From Rhipicephalus microplus (lineage: Eukaryota; Arthropoda; Arachnida; Ixodida; Ixodidae), in the NCBI RefSeq assembly GCF_043290135.1, contig NW_027464588.1:2679501-2743500 (forward strand): 64,000 bases of DNA, written 5' to 3'. The number at the start of each line of letters is the position of its first letter. Position 1 is the stretch's first letter. Below, in pieces: positions 53,621 to 64,000 of this stretch. The position numbers were made by a program, and so were the translations under genes. The notes under the pieces were generated by a model. The model was not told the DNA's origin and did not search any database. It worked only from the letters and a program-made list of their open reading frames with translations.

Positions 53621-54727
53621 CAAGTACCAATTTATTTGCAGTACAATGATGCACTTTTGCGGGAACACAGTACCCAAGCAACAGGTGCTGCACATACGCT
53701 TAACCCACACAATGCTAATGTGCAAGCGCCAGCATGTGCACTAAGAGACAGAACTGGTGGTCGGGTGTTCTATGCACCGACAAATTCGTCATTATGTCTG
53801 CCTCAACTGGCTAAGCAAGGTGCCCATGTTCCTTCATTCACTGTAAATGCGTACACATACAGTGGAACTGAAAAGGGCAGTATTTGACAGCGTCCATACG
53901 TGGTCGGCCATATCTTTATGTATGCCTATGCAATGCAATGTCCGGGCGAACTGGTTTCAAACTTCCACAATCACAGCAAATTTGATGGTACAGAGAATGC
54001 ACATAGGACGCACAAAGCACCAATTGACAAGTTGTTCTATGCTCCATGAGTAGCGTGCTTTTTTCCCTGTTCAAAAATGTAATATAGCTCGAAAATAACA
54101 CAGCACTTGTCTGCATCTCTTATTTTTTTCGTCCTTCGTGTTACTTCTGTGCTACTACGTTTCTGATCATAGTGCACCAACTAGTATGATCTGCCACCCT
54201 ACTCTCTGCTGTTGTGTGTGTTGTGATCACGATGCCCATTCATATGGGTCTTGCAGGCAGGTTCACGAGAGGCATTTCCCCCTCAAGTCACATCAGCACT
54301 TTTCTGGCTACCCAAGCTACGCCAGTGGTCCCCCCTACCCCAGCGGTGATACAATACGAATTCGCACCCCCCTATATAAAATCCTGCTGATGACTACGCC
54401 TTTGCAGTTGCTGCTTGATACACATCTAACAGTCTTTCGCTCTGGGCACCATCTTAGCAAAAAAGAAGACAAACAGCAAGTGAACCAAAGTATCGCTAGG
54501 AAAGCTAGCTTTTTTATTGCGAAAGGGTTTCACTTATGCAAAAGTCTAATCCATAACACAAAAGCGGGCATAACTACATGAAATGCTAGCCTGCTTGAAG
54601 TTCTTTTGGACCATTCTTTATAGCAGCTGAAAATATGTCGTCAATCTATCGACCATTTCGATACACAGCCAGCTTTTTCTGTTCATAGAAGGCACTGGAA
54701 CAATAGTGGAAGATGTCAGGGTAGTAT
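53621..54727. other. Likely UFL1 3' UTR and intergenic sequence
   Basis: A minus-strand AATAAA (as tttatt at 54513-54518) about 210 nt past the UFL1 stop is a plausible polyadenylation signal. No coding gene recognised. Confidence 0.4.
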
Positions 54728-54864
54728 TCACTCCTCGGTCGGGCCCTGCTTCTTGTAAGTTGCACCGACCTCCTTCAGCTTTGGAACCAGCTCCTTCAAG
54801 GACGAAGCAACCGATTCTTTCTCATCAGACGAGTCGTCAAGTGTCAGGTGCCTCATGACGAGCT
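54728..54864 (-). other. UFL1: UFL1 exon F (terminal)
   Basis: Acceptor ttttgcag|AGCTC. Encodes LVMRHLTLDDSSDEKES and KLKEVGATYKKQGPTEE, then TGA. Confidence 0.9.
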
Positions 54865-57800
54865 CTGCAAAAGGCCAGAGAAATATTTGCTTGCCTCATC
54901 ATGACACCCATCACCTTTTTGTTGGCACAGTACGGAAAAAAAATAACAACAAATGTGGGGAATTTCGTGCAGCTTTTCTGGGAAAAACTTGGATATTATT
55001 GTATTCCCCAGCCTTTTGAGTCACAACTTTCTCTGCAACTACTAAGCCACTTTCTGGTAGATAACGATCTTCATGTTATTAACCTTGTTTATTTCAGCTT
55101 TGGTCCACAAAATCATTTTGCTGCATTCAACCACAATTCAAGTTCAGGCCTGTCCTCAAACTGGTGTTTTTGACCAGAAAAAGAAGAAAACCTGACCATT
55201 CGTGAATAATTTATGACTGATCCTTTCGAGACTTCAATATGCTCAAAACTGAGCGTCAACCTTAGCCACATTACATGGAGACTGACCAGTGTGAATGGCC
55301 CTTATGAGTAATAATTGTAGTCATTAAAAGAAGTTTAATTTTCTGAAGTAAATTTCACTGGTTTCATTTTCTTATTGTTAAAATTGGAAATGCACAATAC
55401 TTTCTTTGCTAAAAAAAATGGTGCAGGTTCAATTTTTAGGCAGTTTTGGCGTGAAAATATCATTTCTAAGTTAATTTTTCACTTTGAATATATAAAATGC
55501 CAGGTGCATGCTCAATGAAACGATGCCTTACTACAGAGGCCAATTCTGCCAAATAAGTTGGCAGCATGCTTTGCTACTTTTACTGCCTTTTGCTTAAAGT
55601 GACTCTCGGGATGGCATCACCAACTTTGACATTCCCTTTGGGGGTCACATTAACGGATGACCATGCTTTATAGATTTAGATTGACTCGATGTTCACTTGT
55701 AGTTTCAAAATCGTTATATCCCTGCAATGAATCAATTAATGAGTAATGCATGTGTACTTTTGTTTCGATCGTCTAAAGTTTTTGTCAAATATCAGAGTAA
55801 CACTGATACATGCACTTAGGTACATCAGTGCAAACATAAATGCTTAGTGAAGAGATTTCTGATGCAATGTGGTTATTTTGGGTAACTGTGCGCACCAGTT
55901 TATTTTATTACTTATGTGCATTGGGCAAGTTTCGATGGTGCAATTGATTTCTTGAGCACTGCAAGCGCACCCACCTTGCGCTTGGTGTAGGAGGGCAAAC
56001 GTGTCTGGTGGCAACTGTGTTCTTAGAGCAGACAGAATCTGTGGCACGAAGCGTCCCGAGGCGTGGAGTGCTTTCTGCGTCTGGGCCTGGGCCACGAGAA
56101 GCACCGCCAGGTGCAGGCACAGCGCAGCATCCTCAGCCTCCGACAGCTGCGACAGGAGAGCCTGGCGGTGGCTCAACAGCCACTGCCTGCATGACAGATG
56201 CAGCGGCACAATGAGCATACTGATGTTGTAATAATCCGGATGTGGCTGCCAAATGGACCTTGGGTTGCTCCACCGTGAGGTGGCTTGAAGTCTGAAATCT
56301 TTAAGCTAAAACGGGCAAAACATTTGTTGACTGCTCAATCACTCGACTGCTGGGGCGAGGTGTTTTTATTCAAAAATTGTTTGCCTACCACCGCCCTATT
56401 TTTCTTCTAATCCCAAACCGAATTGTACCCCCCGCACCCCCTGAAGGAACTTGCTTGTCCCAGCTGCGCAACCACAGCCCCTAATAAAAAAAATCTTGGT
56501 GCGGCCATTGCTGAACAGAGATTCAACGGACATTCATATGCTGCCATACCAGTCAATGAACTATATTTACCATCATTTAGCTAAGACTAACCACAACCAC
56601 TAGCCGACATTTGCCAGTGATAAGCCAGTATTGGCCGACATTATCTCCTTATTCAGTCAACACATCTTCCACGAGACAGCATTAACCGTCGCTGAGTAGG
56701 GTGAATACACTGATAAATTTCAGTCAGAAACATTTGTCGTACTCTGCAACAAAACATTCGTGGAAGAAGCCCGGGAGGAGACTGCCCTCAAAGAGTCCCG
56801 TTATTTAGCAGAACTGCAGTCCATTATTCAAACCCAATACCAGTAGGACAAGTCCTGCACATGGACTACTACTGCATAGACAACTACTATTTGTGTACGT
56901 TACTGGTTCATGCTGTAAAACACGACTATTTCAGGTAGCTGCACATTTGACCTAACACACTCTCACTTAAGCTTCTGTATTTAAGTTTGAGGTTACTGCC
57001 ATAATGTCAATAGCTAAAATGCAGCACCCTCGCACAACGCTGTTGTTGAGTATGTTAGTGTCACGCCTGGGAATTCGAGAACTACGATACTGAAAGAATA
57101 AAGACTCAGTTCGTTCTGGGCTTTCACAGAGCTATGTCTCATTTATTATCGAGCTCTTGATGGCCTCCTACTACCGCTTGTCTTCCAGCCATCTTCACTT
57201 GTATCAGTTATGTTCTTGAATAGATGCAATCCCGAGTGTTGTGCTGCAAAAGCCCCACCGCTTTGGACTTCTGTGCTGCGATTATTACAACTTGTTTCGA
57301 AAGCTAGTTTTTAGAAATTGGTAGACCCGCGCAAAGTTTATTGCATGTTTCATAATGCTTTCTCACGTTCCTCTGTACGTATCCACTTGGAAAAGATGAT
57401 GCAGTTAGATTGTTACCACAATGCCACAGTACTTTTCTTCCAATTTTTGATGCACTCACCTTTTAACCAGTGGACTAGCAGTGTGTGAGAAACACTTATG
57501 TATCCATAATTCATTAAATGCCACGCTTGCTCGTTTATGAGGTGCAAATGATTGTAACTATGTGAAAGACTTTTTTCTATAGTTAGAGATGAAAACCAAG
57601 TTTTTACGAATGCAACGTGGACCGAGGCTTTCAAGTTTTCAATTATTTTAAGAAATTGCAATTATACCTGCAACAGCCTTCATTACGCACTGTCCAGTTT
57701 TTTACAGTAAAAAGAAAGTTCAAAGCAGAATATTCTTTATTACATTAAACAAGCCTATAGAAAATTGGTGGATGTCAAATAACTTGCCTCTCTTTCTTCT

Positions 57801-60800
57801 TGTCGGAGCGAATAATCATGTCGCACACGCCTGGTCCCAGCACCACGTCCACATCGGCCAAGAAATCTTCCAGCGTCTGGAGTTCAAACAAGATGCTCCA
57901 TTCACTTCCCGATACACACTTCCAAATACATAAACACAAAAGATAACGTTCATTGCCCCCGTCATTATTTAACTCATTTCTCATTTTCAATGCATGACAA
58001 AGAACTCTACCAGCTATCTCCAGTCATGCCTAACTTACATGACGTGGTTCCACTTTATATGTGCAAGAATACCGATTTCATCAGACAATAAGCTACCACC
58101 ATCAGCACGTCAACATGAAATGTTTCTTTTTAATCTACAGTCCACCCCTTCACCAAGCTCCCTGCTATCACCCAGCGCACAAGTTTTTACAATGTCAACC
58201 AAGATAAGCGACTTAGCTTTGCGCTCAAATCAATAATAATTGTACTTTTCTAGCCAAAATAAATTGATGTCATCCTTTTAAAAGCAAGAGGTGCTTCACA
58301 GAGCATATACAATATTGAATATGTAGCTTTTTTCTCGTCTGCTCATACGAGTAAAATTCCAAAAATGAGGCACGCTGTAGCAGAAGACATTGGACTAACA
58401 GTACCGCTCAGGATTCCTTAACATTTGCATACCTAACCAGGTACACAAGCTTCTTTGTTAATTTGTGCTCCTCAATACGAAGCTGCAGCAAAATCTAAAA
58501 CCCAAACCTTGAGCTCAGTCATACAGAGGCAATATCGCTAGTCTACCAGACTAAGTTAATTAGCAAAAGATTCAGTGTTGCCTACCTTTGCTGATAGCGA
58601 TTGATGAAGCTTGAGCACTGGACCTCTGACGTCGGATTGAAGCTTCTGAATCAGCTTTTGCCGCACCTGTATGCACAAGAGTAATTGATTAGAGATTGAA
58701 TGTGATGTGCATTGTGGCACTTTTGCTCAGACAGCAGCGTGGCATCATATGACATATGACAGTTGAAAAGCATAAACTTTGCACGAACAAGAAGAAAAAA
58801 AAACACAAAATAAAAATAGGTATGTGCATTCTTTTACTCTACATATATATGCGCAACTTAGTTTTCATCTTCTAGCACGAATCCATGAGAACTTGTGCAA
58901 CCTTTGCTTGAAAACACGAAAGACTCGTAATGACACAGTTTCAAATACAAGCTGTACTCAAGCTCACCTAAGACATTTGTTGGATGAAACTCTCATTGAG
59001 CCATTACAGACAGGTTGCATCAAAATGTTTCCTTCAAGCGATCTTCAATCAAAATATGCTAATTCGTCAATTAGCTCCAGTGCATATATTTGCTTGGTTA
59101 TCTCGGACAACACTAGCTTGCAACCTTCACAACTTAGGTGGTCACCGTGATCTTTCCCATGCAATTCGTGCAATATCACAAAAAGATCAGCCCGTTATCA
59201 CTTTCTGACATTTGCGTCAGAAAGTCCCATCAGCGAAATCGAGCCGTTGAACAAAACTCCTGCACATGCTTATAGAATAGGTCATATCAAATTGCTCCTG
59301 ATGAGCATTTCATAGTTCTCTTCACAACGAATGCATGAATGTCTTGAGCTGCAAGCCAGCAAATATTCATATTTCTGCGACTAATGCTGCATATACAAGT
59401 TCATTATTAGTGCATGAGTGCTCACTGAAGAAGAGCACTGCCCAATAAATTTGTTTATTTCATATCCAGTAACTAGTTGTGTATGCAATTACATCGAAGC
59501 ATTGCTTCCCTCCTACACCAATAAGATACAACGGGCCCTTCTGCTAGCCTTGCATGAGATCAACATTAGAAACACCGGAGAGCATCAGTACGCCCAGTTT
59601 TCCTGCATATGCAAGGACTTTCATTTCATAAAAAGTGTTGAAGATTTTCAGGACAATCACAGTGAAATATTTTGCCTAACTGCAATGCCTTTGGCATTTA
59701 GTGCTTCTATTGATCAAACATTTGAAAAATAAACAGATTAGCAAATAAGGCACTGCCAATCAATCACAGCATAAGTCAAGTGCAATGCACTCAGTTACTG
59801 CAGTAAGAGTCCTCATAATGTTTGGCAGATTTTTACACCACTTAGTGACACCACCGATCTGGCCACTCATACCTACGCCTCCAGCACGCCAGCATTCGGC
59901 GAACACCAACTTGGTAGCCAACTAAAGCGCTTCATTGCCATGTCCCCAGGATGGACAACGGTCATCGTAATTGATTCATACCTCAGGAGCCATGCTAGCC
60001 GGTGTTTCCGCTTCCTTGGCATGCTCTGCCGCCAAGTATCCTACAACCAGGTTGGTCAGGTCCGAGCACAGCGTCTTTAGGAGATGCTTGGCCAGCTGGG
60101 ACTGAAGCTCCTCCCCTGTAAGCCACACAGGCAGAGCATCCACATTAACAATTGTGGTCAAGCAAGAGAAAGAGAGCTAGATAGGCCCAACTCGGATACA
60201 CGGCCAGTCAGTTTTGCAGAAATGCCCAAACTGGAGGAAGGTTCATGAAAGAAAGAGAAAGCGGGGTTGCATTGGGAAAAATACGGAACAATACGAACTA
60301 CATTTGAAGTGAGACAACAGTTTATGAAAGACTGTGGCAAGCAGAAGTAAGGCCTTCGATGTCCTATAGCATAGCATATGTGAAGTAACCTGATGATTAA
60401 GCCGCTGACGGGCGGCTGACCATGCTTCAACACATGTAGTATTTAAAAGGATTTTGCAGGGTGTAGTTGGTGCATATTAACAAGAATAAATTAGTGCAAA
60501 AAAACAGCACATGCAAAAGACACACAAGGGACCAGTACTTAGAACTCTTTATATGATATAACCATTGTAAGTACCACTTGTCCCTTGAGTGTCTTTCTCT
60601 TGTGTGAGTGTCTTTCTCTTGCGCTACACGTAGGATGATTACTCAAAAACGGGTACCAAATCAGCCACGTCCCATTTTGAAAGCAGAGGCCCGAATCCTG
60701 GCTTCGTGTCTCTCAATTATCCACACAAAATAAGGAGGTTTAATCTCTTTCCCGTTCCTCTAGTTGCAGAAGCATTAGTGCTAATGTGAGCCATATGTAA

Positions 60801-63444
60801 TAAAAGGGCCACTATGCGAAGCTGGAAGGCAATGAAGACATGGCTATTATTACTTGATCTGTCAATAGAAGTGCGGATGTGAAAAAAAAAGCAAAGTAGA
60901 TCGAAAGAGAATACAATGCGAGTGGAAACGAAACCTATACGGTATATTCTACGTAACACATACAATGTTGAGTGTTGTCATTCTACTTTCGTGGAGTTCC
61001 GAGAACATAGCTCGCTAAACGAAGACCAAACAAGATGAACACAGGTCAAGGGCTTGCCCCGACTTCATCTTGCGCGTTCATTTAGTGTGCTAGGGCACCA
61101 ACACATCCCACTGTCCTTCCTTCTGAAGCATCTTTTACACATCTATGTTATCTGGCCTTGAAACTGCTAATCTTACAAAATAAGATTTGACGATAACTTA
61201 TTTCGAGTGAGCTTTTATTTATTCGGCTTATTATTTCTGCATATCATGTCTAACTACAGACGATTTCTCTCATGTATTCACTGGCTACTGTCTGCCAGCT
61301 TTATGAATATGCCTCTACGGAAAAAAACACTTGCAAATGCTCTTTTTTCTCATCCAAATGGCAAGGCTTAACCTGTTAATATGCATACAAAGTGTTAACT
61401 ACCGGTGCAACTGATGTGAATCATGTTGCAACATGATCAACATAGATAGCTGCAGTATGAACAAACCCCATCAGCAGGAATTCAGTTTATGCTACACTTT
61501 GTTGCCTGAGCTAACATTTCAGTATTGTATCTATAAATTAGGAGTACAAATAAGGCATCATGGATGCAAGGCTGAAAGAAATCAGGCACCATGCTGCTAC
61601 GAGTTGCAGTTGGCAAAAAAAATTCTCCACAAGTCTTTCTAAAGTGGCAGCTGAAATCAAGAAGTTCGCAAACACCTAGATTCCATGAATCTGAATGTCC
61701 AAGTAGTGTAAGGTGAAAATTCTTCATGGTGAATGATAAGAGTGGTTTTGAAAATAGCTCCCAACATGTGCATGGTATACTGTATTTACTCGCATAATAG
61801 GCGCACTTTTTTTTTTTTTCAGGAAATCCGGCTCGAAGTTAGGGGTGCGCCGATTACGCGGGGTAAAATTTTCAAAAATTTTTTCGACTCTGTTCTTGCG
61901 CTTTAAATCTTCAGATTTGTCCCATAAAAAGCGACTTTTATGTGAGAAATGAAATACCTTTACGTGACAAACACCGATATGCCTGCTTGCAGCCCAGTTA
62001 CCGTGCTCCGGCGTGTACTGCACTGCCTTCAGTTTAAATCCAGCCGTGTAGCTTGAGTACTTCCCCATGGTGGAACCAAAGCTCAATACACGACCACAAT
62101 GTATGCACACCGCTTGCAAAATGGAGTTTATTTCTTTTTCTTTGATGGTGGTGATGGCGATCGAGCCCCCGGCGTTGTACACGTGACCTCCAAGGAGTAC
62201 GGCAATTTGGGGGTATCAGTAATTGATAGAACAGGTTTGTTTTTGTTGTTGGTCATGGACGCTTTTTTTTCCTTCATGTTTTATTTTGACAAACACGTTG
62301 GTCAGGTCGTTGCACTTCGAACTTTTTTTATTTGCTTGTCGATTTGCCTTGTTTTTTTCTTCAGGGTATGGGGACCGCGTTCCGACTGTACCGCTGAAGG
62401 GTACAATCGTTTCTGATCGCAACCAAGTTCGGGGTGCGCCTATTATGCACGGAATTCAAAAAATCAAATTTTCAGCGATCAAACTAGGGGTACGCCTATC
62501 ATGCGAGTGCACCGATTATGCGAGTAAATACGGTATATTGATGGCAACCAAAGTTGCTAAACCATAGTGGGCCTAGTGATACTACATTGTCATTAAGTTA
62601 TATCTGCTTTTTGCCTTACTTGATGCAAATCCATGCATTGGTGGCAGAGTGAGAGAGATACGATTTTGTGGAGACCACTGCACACAAACCTGCGCAGCCT
62701 CTGTCTCGCCCCTGGTTAGCCCGGTCTCACAAGTCCACTTGCTGCAACACGCTTCCGATAACGAACTGCGTCACCGCAACATCACCGGAGGCTTACACCA
62801 CCACTGGTGGCTATGAAACCCAAGCCGCCAAGCTCAGTTTCATCATTGCTCCGTTATTTCTGATGAGCGTAGTGTCACTATGCTCGATATGATGCTTTTC
62901 CTATAGATTGAATAAACAGTTACATTTTCTTGTTAGGATCCATCCTTCTGTCGACACTGCACTCTACAATCTGAAGGACGTTGATTTGAAATTAAGAATA
63001 ATGAGTGTGAACTTACTTCAGATAGACTAATCGTAGACACATTCGCACGGTATAGCAAAAATTACAGCTTCATATGACCCTGTGGAAAACAACACAGCAC
63101 TTCTTGCAGATCTGAAAAGCTGATATTGAATATTCTGACATTATTATCGTTCATATTCTACAGAGAACAACACACATCATTCTTACTAAAATTTGATGCA
63201 CATTTCCTTACTCCTTTTCAGATAACAACTGCATGTAACTCCGTGATTTCACGTGAGGAGAAGATGTGAACACCAACCTGCGGGCAGAGCCTTGAGGCCC
63301 CGGTCAAACTGCTGGATGCTGAGCAGCAGGGAGGAGACCTTCTCCTGCAGCTCGGCAAATGTCTTGCGCCGCGCAGCGCCGGACGCACTCGATGTCGCCA
63401 GGAAAATCGACCTAGCCACCTCCTGGTACTTGCGCGTCAGTGGC
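54728..63444 (-). CDS. UFL1: UFL1, E3 UFM1-protein ligase 1 (C-terminal six exons, partial)
   Basis: Visible exons on the minus strand: 63444-63278, 60115-59982, 58666-58586, 57876-57784, 56182-55975, 54864-54728 (820 nt, about 272 C-terminal residues). The 5' part of the gene lies beyond the right edge of the window. All intron phases agree and each block matches the UFL1 C-terminus in order: YQEVARSIFLATSS, SQLAKHLLKTLCSDLTNLVV, GPVLKLHQSLSAK, DMIIRSDKKKERQ, LSHRQALLSQLSEAEDAALC and LVMRHLTLDDSSDEKES. UFL1 works at the ER membrane with DDRGK1 and CDK5RAP3 to attach UFM1 to ribosomal protein uL24 and other targets, for ribosome quality control, ER-phagy and ER homeostasis. The visible part is the helical C-terminal region, not the N-terminal winged-helix repeats. 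The stop TGA is at 54730-54728. Confidence 0.93.
55975..56182 (-). other. UFL1: UFL1 exon E
   Basis: Acceptor gcaggcag|TGG (the upstream AG 4 bp earlier would break frame). Donor GCAAG|gtgggt. Encodes LSHRQALLSQLSEAEDAALC to FALLHQAQ. Confidence 0.9.
57784..57876 (-). other. UFL1: UFL1 exon D
   Basis: 31 codons, acceptor gaactccag|ACG. The donor CAA|gttatt is weak but gives the conserved KKKERQ-W junction. Encodes TLEDFLADVDVVLG and DMIIRSDKKKERQ. Confidence 0.88.
58586..58666 (-). other. UFL1: UFL1 exon C
   Basis: 27 codons, acceptor gcatacag, donor AAAG|gtaggc. Encodes VRQKLIQKLQSDVRGPVLK and HQSLSAK. Confidence 0.9.
59982..60115 (-). other. UFL1: UFL1 exon B
   Basis: Acceptor gcttacag|GGGAGG; donor CCTGAG|gtatga. 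Encodes SQLAKHLLKTLCSDLTNLVV and the following acidic loop. Confidence 0.92.
60515..60597. repeat. Imperfect inverted repeat in UFL1 intron
   Basis: The left arm aaagacacacaagggacc-agtactta pairs with the right arm taagtaccacttgtcccttg-agtgtcttt over about 25 bp. A direct repeat gtgtctttctcttg follows. It is probably a small foldback element. Confidence 0.5.
61730..62068 (-). pseudogene. Pogo-type transposase N-terminal (BrkDBD-like) fragment
   Basis: From ATG 62068 the protein begins MGKYSSYTAGFKLKAVQYT then EHGNWAASRHIGV, the helix-turn-helix start seen in pogo/Tigger and POGK-type proteins. After HIGV the expected VxxWRK helix is replaced by unrelated sequence, and the frame then runs out through the left TIR (KKKKSAPIMRVN). 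The DDE domain is absent. It cannot encode an active transposase. Confidence 0.7.
61777..62536 (-). mobile_element. Pogo/Tigger-like element remnant
   Basis: Terminal inverted repeats of about 30 bp: atactgtatttactcgcata on the left and, reverse-complemented, ataccgtatttactcgcata on the right. TA lies at both ends, as for Tc1/mariner-pogo elements. It carries the N-terminus of a transposase (ATG 62068). It is about 760 bp, so most of the transposase is deleted. It lies in the UFL1 intron between exons A and B. Confidence 0.75.
63278..63444 (-). other. UFL1: UFL1 exon A (most 5' visible)
   Basis: Acceptor cgttcag|GCC; donor GCAG|gttggt. Encodes PLTRKYQEVARSIFLATSS ... LLLSIQQFDRGLKALPA. It ends in phase 1 and joins exon B to give LPAGEELQ. 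Confidence 0.9.
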
Positions 63445-64000
63445 CTGAACGTGAATCATTGAAAGAGTGGGCAACAACTTGCATGTTTGGATAGATCTCT
63501 GGAAATTTTCTAGCATTTCTATCATTTTCTATCAGCCATTGGCTGATTTGAGCATGGCGCACTCGCTCGTTACAGAGATCGCCGTGAGAGGCCTCCACTT
63601 GTCCACGCGTGCACGCGCAATCACACTTAAAAAACAGCGCATTCGAAGAAAAAAAAAAGTGCTCAAGGTCACGAGGCGCATGAGATGTTTTACTGCGTGG
63701 CCCTGCCACCCCTCTCTGCTTTGCTTCCAGCGCTTCCGTTGGGACGAGAAAAGAGAAAATGCAATTGCAGCTTGCGACAAACCTTTGTAACTCCAATCGC
63801 ACTGGACGGATTCTTAAAAATTTTGCTGCGTTGAATTCGTGAGGCAATAAGCTTTTCCAGTGAATTCATTTCGTGGTTACTTGAAAGGGTGTTTCAGGGC
63901 CCCTTTAAAACAGCTGTCCTAATGTCAACGTGGGGCTTCTATTCTGCCCTTGTGCAACGCTGTTATTTGTACTAGTGCGAAGACAGCGGCCTTTCACATT
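63445..64000. other. UFL1 intron to the window edge
   Basis: No preceding UFL1 exon was recognised in the remaining 550 bp. It contains the second copy of the repeat with aattcgtgaggcaataa (about 63800-63911). Confidence 0.5.

Noticed and set aside
53636..54053. Plus-strand ORFs opposite the unrecognised exon
   Set aside because: No motifs, broken by stops, and they overlap on opposite strands.

Overview
The window is animal nuclear DNA, most likely from a hard tick (Ixodida; a Rhipicephalus-type metastriate tick is my best guess). The main evidence is several copies of a tRNA-headed SINE of the kind described in ticks as Ruka, each about 235-250 bp and four of them with clear target-site duplications. 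The spliced genes with long introns and the dense nested transposable elements fit the same source. No bacterial-type operon structure is present.

Layout. 0-10.6 kb: a decayed piggyBac-type transposase, four SINE copies and small inverted repeats. 10.6-22.2 kb: a repeat island. An RTE-type LINE (11080-17051, 12-bp target duplication) has an open reading frame broken only by a nested 2.9-kb inverted-repeat element. The LINE is flanked by two oppositely oriented copies of a repeat with a GGAC-type minisatellite core. A collapsed Ty3/Gypsy-type retrotransposon and more SINEs follow. 22.2-36.3 kb: a DNAJB9/ERdj4-like ER co-chaperone gene on the minus strand (coding exons 32185-31972, 30749-30318 and 27337-27267), with a probable 5' UTR intron and a candidate promoter near 36.1 kb. 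37.1-45.5 kb: a second nest. A long-TIR element contains an internally deleted P-element/THAP transposase and two tiny palindromic insertions. It is followed by a full-length but mutated Tx1/L1-type LINE inserted inside a tRNA-like sequence. 47.9-49.9 kb: a three-exon THAP-domain gene (minus). 53.3-53.7 kb: an unrecognised 3' exon (minus). 54.7-63.4 kb: six C-terminal exons of UFL1, the UFM1 E3 ligase (minus); its 5' part lies beyond the right edge. A pogo-like remnant lies in its largest visible intron.

The two confidently named host genes, DNAJB9 and UFL1, are on the same strand and both belong to ER protein quality control, but nothing in the sequence shows that they are functionally linked here.

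The most unusual signal is a set of extremely short (23-43 bp) insertions flanked by exact 7-8 bp direct repeats. Several are perfect or near-perfect hairpins. They look like a micro-transposon class or the shortest relics of one.
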